Part shown: positions 56,982 through 64,000 of the stretch, one piece after another
Layout of the letters: every line of letters begins with the position of its first letter
Position numbering within the stretch: position 1 is the stretch's first letter
Assembly (NCBI GenBank): GCA_025716815.1
Contig: JAIXMN010000027.1
Location: forward strand, 1-64,000
Reading direction: 5' to 3'
Length of the DNA stretch: 64,000 nt
From: Dichotomocladium elegans
Taxonomy: Eukaryota; Mucoromycota; Mucoromycetes; Mucorales; Lichtheimiaceae
Position numbers and translations under genes: made by a program
Notes under the pieces: model-generated
Told to the model about the DNA's origin: nothing
Seen by the model: only the letters and a program-made list of their open reading frames with translations
Databases searched by the model: none

Positions 56982-58813
56982 ATGTCTGAAGAAGGAAAAC
57001 TCGAGAAGATGGAAAAGGATTTCAGTCCCCAAGTGGATGCCCTTCTGCCAGAAACCGAAACGCTTACCAAGGTAAATATGTATACATGGAACGAGTAGTC
57101 GCGGAAACTGAAGCATTCGTTTGATCATCTAACTGATGCCTTAACGATACGCGCTATAGCAAGGAAAGCTGTTGGAGGCTCTTGACAAGTTGATGGCATT
57201 GGAAAAGCAGGCTCGCAATGTGTGTTGAGGAATTTTAAAATGCGGGGAAAAAAAATACTAATCCGTCCGATGATCAGGCTGCCGATGCTAATTCGACTGG
57301 CCGCATCCTTGTCCAAGTCATTAAGCTTTGCCGTGACGCGAATGACTGGAAATTGCTTAATGAACAGATTGTACTGCTTTCAAAAAAGCATGGCCAACTC
57401 AAGGCGGTATGTACAAGCGACAAATAAGGCTATATCGTCTTTTCTGATGAATGAAAACGCGTGCAATGGATTTTCAGGCAACCACGAAAATGATCCAGGA
57501 CGCATTCTCTTACCTCGATAGCACACCCAATATGGAAGTCAAACTTGAATTAATTGATACATTGCGGACAGTAACGGAGGGAAAGGTTCGGAACCACTTC
57601 TATACCCCCAACTGGAGTTCGTTAGTAGTAGTGCTTACCCAGAAGCCCCCATCTCAATGATGGTAGATCTATGTCGAAGTCGAGCGTGCACGAGTCACCC
57701 GCATTCTGGCAAAGATCCGCGAGGACGAGGGCAAAATAATCGAGGCTGCCGACATCCTGCAGGAGTTGCAAGTCGAAACATTCGGTTCAATGGACAAACG
57801 CGAGAAGACGGATTTCATTCTAGAGCAGATGCGGCTCTGTCTAGCGAAACACGACTACGTCCGCACACAGATTATCTCGAAGAAGATCAACACTCGATTC
57901 TTCCAGGATAAGGAAAACGAGGATTTGAAGCTACGATTCTACGAGCTGATGATCCAGCATGCGTTGCACGAGGGCCAGTACCTGAATGTGCACAAGTTCT
58001 ACAAACACATTTACGACTCGGAGTCCATCAAGAAGGACGACAACAAGTGGAAGAAGGCAAGTGGATTTAATGCGAGACATGCACCAGGTGGCGCAATGGC
58101 GAGTTACGCTAACTGTCTGGTTAGGTCCTTCAAAATGTTATCTTGTTTGTCATCCTGTCTCCGTATGATAACGAGCAATCCGATCTGCTGCACCGCATCT
58201 ACGAAGACACTAACCTCACGCAAATCCCTCTTTATCAGTAAGTCCGCCCTCCGTACAACCCGATCTCGGCTCGGGCATCGATGTTAATCGCTCTTTGTAT
58301 GTTCAGGGAGCTTGCGAAGTGCTTTGTAACAACGGAATTGATGCGGTGGCCCAAGATCGAGGAACTGTATGGGGAGACGCTTGGCCAGACGGATGTATTC
58401 AGCAAATCAACGGAGGATGGTGTCAAGCGATGGAAGGAACTCCATAACCGGGTAATCGAGCATAACATCCGCGTGGTTGCAAAGTACTACACCCGTGTGA
58501 CGACAAAGCGCCTCATGCAGCTGCTTGATCTGAGTGAGCGTGACACCGAGGAATTCCTTTCCAAGCTGGTAGTCAGCAAGACTATTTATGCCCGGGTGGA
58601 CCGGCCTGCGGGCATTGTATCATTCCAGGTGAAGCGCGATGCCAACCAGATCTTGAACGACTGGTCAAACGACATCAACACCCTCCTCAATCTCGTCGAG
58701 AAAACATGCCATTTAATCTCCAAAGAGGTAGGTTCGGCAAACGGATGACGGTATCAGGATGCTCACTTGTTTTGAATTAGGAAATGGTTCACAGCATAGC
58801 GAAGGCCATATAA
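56982..58813 (+). CDS. RPN5: 26S proteasome regulatory subunit Rpn5 (PSMD12)
   Basis: Rpn5 is a PCI-domain subunit of the proteasome lid. The product starts [20 protein letters not shown]. Early helices include [19 protein letters not shown] and [20 protein letters not shown], then [40 protein letters not shown] and [19 protein letters not shown]. The PCI domain contains [40 protein letters not shown] and [14 protein letters not shown], ending [15 protein letters not shown] and, after the last intron, [10 protein letters not shown] with stop at 58811-58813. About seven short introns interrupt it. The sequence is close to the family consensus throughout and no damage is seen. Confidence 0.94.
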
Positions 58814-59394
58814 AATTACTAAATGTCATTTGTCTCCCTAAAAATATATGGTTACATTGCATTCGGTTTAAGGGGGCCCGGATATGGGATATTTGGCGGC
58901 GTAATCGTGTTACGGTCGCCGCCATGACATTCTGTCTTTTGAGCACCACCGTCGATCAAAATATCTAATTAGAAGCCTCCCGTACATGGCTACACTAAAT
59001 TCTCAAATCCCATCACAAAAACGAGAGCATTTTAAGTTTGTAGAACCAACCTCCGCGCCGAACATATTTTCTAGATGCAGGTTCCATGTTTACCTGATGG
59101 TCACCCGTATCTTGTACTTGAACATTCCCCCTATCGTTAAAACATGATCAGCTTGCAGTTACATAGAACCGCAAGAATCGTTCTCGTACTACGGTACAGG
59201 GGCATGGCGTTTTCGGGCATGCGTATCCGTTGATGTTGACAAGTCTCAACTCTGTTTTAGTATATACATACGCAAAGGCTCTATCTGGATATATATAGAT
59301 ATATATATATAAGGCAGTGAGGACCCTCTAGCCAGCCAGCCAGCCATCCATCTCGAAAAAAAAAAACACGTTCTTGTTCATTCCATCCAAAATC
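58814..59394. other. Intergenic, upstream of the pyrophosphatase gene
   Basis: No recognisable gene. A TATATATATAAGG sequence at about 59302-59314, some 85 bases before the ATG, may act as a TATA box. Confidence 0.5.
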
Positions 59395-60899
59395 ATGATC
59401 ATTTCCACTCTCCTGGCATTGGGCACCTTTGCCACTGCTGCTCTTGGTGCTGGATACAGAGTGCGTCAGATAGGAGCTTTCAACACGGAAGGCTTCATCC
59501 TTTACCTTGGTAAGGTATCTCACGAGAAATGTTAGATGTACGTAAAAACCTGAACATGGTATTTTTGTTGCGAGCAGAAAATGACATGGGCGTGCCCATC
59601 TCTCCCTTTCATGATGTACCACTTCACCCGGATCCCTGGAACAACACAGTCTATAACATGATTGTCGAGATTCCAAAGTGGAAGAACGCAAAACTCGAGG
59701 TCTGCATATATATAACACTCGGTGTTTCATCAACAACATGTTTCTCATATCCCATCCATCCATAATCGCTCTTGCTTGTCTTAGATCAGTCGGGATGAAG
59801 CCTTAAACCCTATTTATCATGACACCAAAAAAGGAAATCTTCGGTACATTGCGAATCTTTTCCCGTTCCATGGCTATCCTGGGAACTATGGTTCGATTCC
59901 CCAGGTATTTACTGCTTGCCCACCTCTTTTTGTTTTCGGAAGTGGGAGGCGGCAAAGGAGTTGAGGTCGGAGCGCATATCTATACATCCGTTTCTCATAT
60001 ACACACACATATATATATATCTAGACGTGGGAGAACCCCAACCATCCTAATGTAGAAGTAGGAACTACCGGAGGCGACAATGATCCCGTCGATGTGATTG
60101 ACATTAGCGACTTTGTCGGCTACCCTGGTGAAGTGAAGCAGGTCAAGATCTTGGGCGGCGTCTTGATGATCGACGATGGTACGACCGACTGGAAGCTGAT
60201 CGCTATCGATATTCGGGACCCTCGGGCCAGTCGATACAACGGTAAGTCGAACTACACGGTGAAAAAAAAAATGGTTTTATGTCTCTATAATGACCTACTC
60301 GTTTTTCTTCTAACTAGATATCACCGACGTTGATCCTGAATTCATGAAAGTCTATAAGCAGTGGCTGACGGTTTACAAGGTCCCTCAAGGGGACCCACTA
60401 AACACGTTCGGCTACAATGGAGAATGGAAGGATCATGTATGTCATACCGTTTGTCGCCCCTTTACTGTCGAACCTAAATTTGAATATCGCTACATTATTC
60501 TATAGGAGTTTGTATCTGCTCTCCTGGAGGAGACCCACGAATTCTGGAAAGGCTTAGTGGGCGGTACCATCCAGGCTGATGACATATCCACGTACGTATA
60601 TATATGTAACTTACTGTACCACGCATCTATTCTCAAGGCATAACATGTCTCATTTACGTCCCAACCTCCTCTTTATCTCTCCGTAGTATCAACCTTTCCG
60701 TGAGAAACTCTCCCCATCATGTCTTCAGGAACGACAGAATCATTAGAAGTATCCCAAAGGTATATATATCAAAAAGCAAGCTGTTATTAGCATTATTGAC
60801 ACTCGACAATGAATATCATAGCCGCATCCTCTCCCTGATGCGCCCATCCCTCTATCGGCCCAGGTCTGGTCATTTGTTCCCCTGAACGTTACCATTTAG
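59395..60899 (+). CDS. Inorganic pyrophosphatase with a signal peptide
   Basis: Family I inorganic pyrophosphatases hydrolyse pyrophosphate to phosphate using several Mg ions. The first exon encodes a signal peptide-like start (MIISTLLALGTFATAALGAG). The catalytic domain follows the eukaryotic pattern: FHDVPLHPDPWNNTVYNMIV, EIPKWKNAKLE, ISRDEALNPIYHDTKKGNLR, FPFHGYPGNYGSIPQTWENP, then GDNDPVDVIDI with the metal-binding Asp cluster, GEVKQVKILGGVLMIDDGTT and DWKLIAIDIRDPRA. The C-terminus includes FWKGLVGG and ends SIPKVWSFVPLNVTI after a last intron; the stop is at 60897-60899. At least seven introns occur. Cytosolic family members lack a signal peptide, so this one is probably secreted or in the endomembrane system. 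Confidence 0.9.
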
Positions 60900-63662
60900 C
60901 TATACACACTTTACCTTATTCTGCATATAAAGCTGATCATTCCCTTCCCCAAACTTTGATCTGTACACAAAAAGATGTATCTCACATGAAACCTTGTCAA
61001 GTCTAAATCAAACGCATCAGATTTTTTTTGAACCTTTAACTTTTACGTACTCGTTCCCGAAAGTTTAACCTATTCTTCTAGTGGGCAATGAGGCAGCTGC
61101 TGCGCAAGTACACACCGACCAAAGCAACCTTGTGTTTTTTCTCCCCAAACGCATCAGCCGCATCAACGCAAGTGAAGAATATCATCATAACCAGAATCGT
61201 TTACATACATAGAGGACAATAAAAGCGATACTCGTTAGAGTATATATATATATGACAATGATACCGCACTTGTTTTTTATTGCAGCAAAAGGCTGGAGGA
61301 AGCACCCGATTACGTATACTGTATGTCGCTTAAAAGCAAATCCTGCGAATTTCACGCTGAAGTTGTGATCCGTACGCGTCTGGGATGCTCCTATTCGAAC
61401 GGTATGACCTCCGATATGTTCAGCATTGACAGTGACCGCAAGGTTGTCGTTGAGCTTGCTATTGTCTATATGATCATCAAGAAGTCTAAGGAAGTGAGGT
61501 CTTTCAACCTTCGTGGTCCACTTTTCAGTGAAGTATATAATGCAATACACTGTAGTCAGATTTATATCATTCTGTGTTGGAGGCACGGCCTGCCTGCCTG
61601 TTAAAGAAGCAGCATCATTTGGTGTTTTTATCAGAGATCATGTTCATTAGTTTGGGTGTAGCGAAACAATTGATCATTACAAGGATAATATCTTATTTTG
61701 CGCCATGCCAACTTGACCCTAGTCACTACTCCTCGTTTTGTACGTACATAAATTTCTTTCTTCAGAAAATCTCCTACTGCGGGAACGGGGGGGGGTTCTC
61801 ATTGCATGAATAAAAATATTTAACAATAGATGAGAATCCTCACGCTATTCTGAAAGGGATTTTTAAATAGTATTTTGAGTAACACACCTTGATGGGGTAA
61901 ACAAACACACACAAACCCAACTTGTCATAAGAAAATGGAGGATAATCGGCTGCAGGCTATGGACCAGGAACGGTGGGTATGCGACTATTCAGACAATGCT
62001 TAGCTTTGATACATAACCGAGGGAAGGGGTATGAGGAAGGGGCGGGCGCCATCCAATGCTGCGAGTAGTTAGAAACGTTACTGGATATATGTATTATCCC
62101 AGCTTCACGTAGCAATGGCAGGGATGGTCAAGTATAAACATAAGGTGGAAGGGAGCCATTATTCTCGGGTATTAGTGGAGCAATGCACCTCTTCCCAAGA
62201 TGATAGGAGGCCGGGTCTCTCGACACCAATCCAACGTATTCGCCTGAACACAGGACCCTTAGCTCGGGTGAGTTGCGATCACGTCAATGCCGGACGGAAA
62301 GCATAGTTAGGTTCTTGGAAGGCCACTCAAGTTCCCGACAAAGCGTGAGCGAATGGTCAAAAAGTGGCTCAAAGCTGCGCGGTTTCGTAAACTTTTGTTT
62401 TTCTTTTGCTCATATATCCTAATGAAAAGCAGCTGTAATTCAGCTTAAGATAATTCCATACAGGAGCTACATAGGATGTACATACTTGTGACAAAGGGTA
62501 CGTAAATTGTGCGTAGCCATTGGACGCTTTGAATATCTTTGATTCTTTTGAAAGGTCTCTCTGAGGCAGTGCGAAGAGTGAGAGAGAGAGAGAAAGAGCC
62601 GGAACTTTCAAGAGGCAAACTTGGCTCGTTAGACGAGTCGTAGAACTTGGGAGTTTTCGTGTGGTACACATTAGGAAGTGGATTAAAAAGCACGTCTAGA
62701 AAGAATAAATGGAATTCTTGACATAATGACAGACATCCTTCACTAGAAAAAAAAAAGAGATCTTTTACACGAAGAATGAGTTCCATCAACGTCTGCTGCG
62801 TTGATGGAACAATCGCAGTAAAGAATAAGGCGGCATTCTCGGACCTTCCCAAGCCTCGTGCCTCTTGTCGAGCAAAAAGCCCTCCGATGCTCTCCCCCCC
62901 CCACACCCACCTCTGCCCGTTTAATACTTGTTGATGGACGCATATACATATCTCCAATCATATTCATCTTAATGAGAGTAACCGCCCCGAACACCAACGA
63001 TATCGTTCCAAGATCCACCTCCCCATGGCATTTTACTAAAGAAACAGAAAAGTATCCTCGAATGCTCTCTGGTGGAAAATACATATGCAATACAAAGAGT
63101 TCGTTTGAACCTCTTCAAACACATAAACCTTGTACCGTAGTACACAACCACACGCATGTATGTATATATATATATATATAATATCGGTAGGAACAACAGC
63201 GCTAAAGCGCAATAAGCTTTGTACGGAAAGCCAAATCATCCACATGATCCAGGACAGAACGGCTGAGGTGCGTGTTTTTCCTTTCCAACCGCCCACCACC
63301 ATCCCCACCGTAAAGTCTCGACCCGAGTACCCTCGACGCTGTTCTTCGAAGAGTACCATGGCTGGTGGTACAGCGACAAGAACATGACCGGTTCCCATTT
63401 TAGATCCATTCTTGACCGGTAAACAGATGTTGTCTTGTTCAGCAAGACGCAAATAAAAAGGCTAGCTACAATTATATATCAGGATATAGAAGAAAAATAG
63501 GCAATGAAAAGGTGTGTGTATGTGTATGGCTCGATATAAGACTAAACTAGGGATGAGGAAGGGATAAGGAAGATAAGCCAAAACTAAAAAAAAAAAGCTT
63601 TTATGAGTGTGTGTGTATATAAAACGGCGGGGGGTAAATAAAAAAAGAATAACGGTATGCTT
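60900..63662. other. Intergenic region without a supported gene
   Basis: This is about 2.8 kb. Overlapping frames at 61185-61586 (minus) and 61323-61604 (plus) are both open, so one may be a decayed gene, but neither shows a motif. A minus frame at 62445-62957 lacks motifs. A 12 bp perfect hairpin lies at 62780-62810 and an (AT)n run at about 63161-63181. Confidence 0.45.
62780..62810. other. Perfect 12 bp hairpin
   Basis: GTTCCATCAACG and CGTTGATGGAAC form a perfect stem with the 7-base loop TCTGCTG. It lies in a stretch without a supported gene. Confidence 0.75.
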
Positions 63663-64000
63663 TCAGCAGCAGCCACCCTGCTTCTGTTCATTGGGTTGCT
63701 GGGACACCGAGATGGTCTCGCCTGCGGTGGGCTTGATCATGCTGTCTGAGGATTCAAGCGCTTTATTAGAGACGATGCGGTAAATTTCTAGTGTTATATA
63801 TTGTATGAAGGTCAGTCATTAAGCAGCGCTACTAGGACGGAATTCCCGAAACCTTATTACCTGTCAAGATACGCTGGAAAGCAAGTTCAACGTTACTCGA
63901 ATCCAAAGCGGAGGTCTCAATGAACGAGAGCCCATTATCGGCTAACCCATTAAACAAGACTCGATCAGCCAAAACAAGATGCCAAAAAAACATATTGCGA
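63663..64000 (-). CDS. YPT31: Rab11/Ypt31-type GTPase, C-terminal exons (truncated by the window edge)
   Basis: Rab11/Ypt31 GTPases drive vesicle traffic from trans-Golgi and recycling endosomes. The visible part reads [20 protein letters not shown] then AFQRILT, with the G5 motif ETSALDS, in an exon from about 63951 to 63861. An intron of about 73 bases with a GTAATA donor follows. The last exon (63787-63663) reads [20 protein letters not shown] and ends EQKQGGCC, a C-terminal di-cysteine for double geranylgeranylation. ETSALDS with EIYRIVS and a GGCC end fits the Rab11 branch. Upstream exons with the P-loop lie beyond the window. Confidence 0.85.

Noticed and set aside
62445..62957. 170-residue minus-strand frame
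   Set aside because: Composition is biased by simple-sequence runs, no motif is present, and it crosses the perfect hairpin.

Overview
This window is nuclear DNA of a filamentous fungus. The genes are split by many short introns, coding regions sit close together on both strands, and promoters are pyrimidine-rich with occasional TATA boxes. Polyglutamine and polyserine tracts and the style of the transposable elements (a Tc1/mariner family and a Ty3/gypsy element of the kind common in Mucorales) point to Mucoromycota, most likely Mucorales. That placement is inference from family resemblance; no rRNA or tRNA gene lies here to fix it.

The left third (about 1-22.4 kb) is gene-poor. It holds one clear host gene, a TRF4/PAPD5-type non-canonical poly(A) polymerase (2100-3825). 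The rest is decayed repeats: two copies of a roughly 0.5-0.6 kb hairpin-bearing repeat, two broken Tc1/mariner transposases, a Ty3/gypsy remnant with its 5' LTR, a distant solo LTR, about five decayed copies of an unrecognised multi-exon minus-strand gene family, a 1.7-1.9 kb segment present twice in direct orientation, and a pair of inverted arms (about 11.83-13.28 kb and 20.38-21.30 kb) around 7.1 kb.

From 22.5 kb the window is ordinary gene-dense chromosome. In order: condensin subunit 1 (22499-27718, +), mitochondrial D-lactate dehydrogenase (28686-30725, +), a small putative membrane protein (30894-31317, -), a single-domain macro protein lacking the usual catalytic Asp (32106-33361, +), the acetolactate synthase regulatory subunit (33439-34498, +), a probable surface protein with an unresolved model (34834-36094, +), a leucine-rich-repeat protein (36339-37337, +), a PH-domain protein of the Skg3/Caf120 type (38431-42026, +), a LEA2-like membrane protein (42198-43193, -), a secreted alkaline phosphatase (45703-48539, +), a coiled-coil protein (48644-50450, -), an anillin-like PH-domain protein with an ankyrin-like N-terminus (51798-55690, +), proteasome lid subunit Rpn5 (56982-58813, +), an inorganic pyrophosphatase with a signal peptide (59395-60899, +) and the 3' end of a Rab11/Ypt31 GTPase (63663 to the window edge, -). 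A 158 bp pogo-like MITE lies at 55882-56040.

There is no operon-like logic; these are independent housekeeping, cytokinesis, trafficking and metabolic genes. Exon models were assembled by hand from splice signals and reading phase. For TRF4, macro, ILV6, LEA2, Caf120-like and anillin-like genes the summed exon lengths are exact multiples of three, which supports them. Individual splice sites elsewhere may be off by a few bases.
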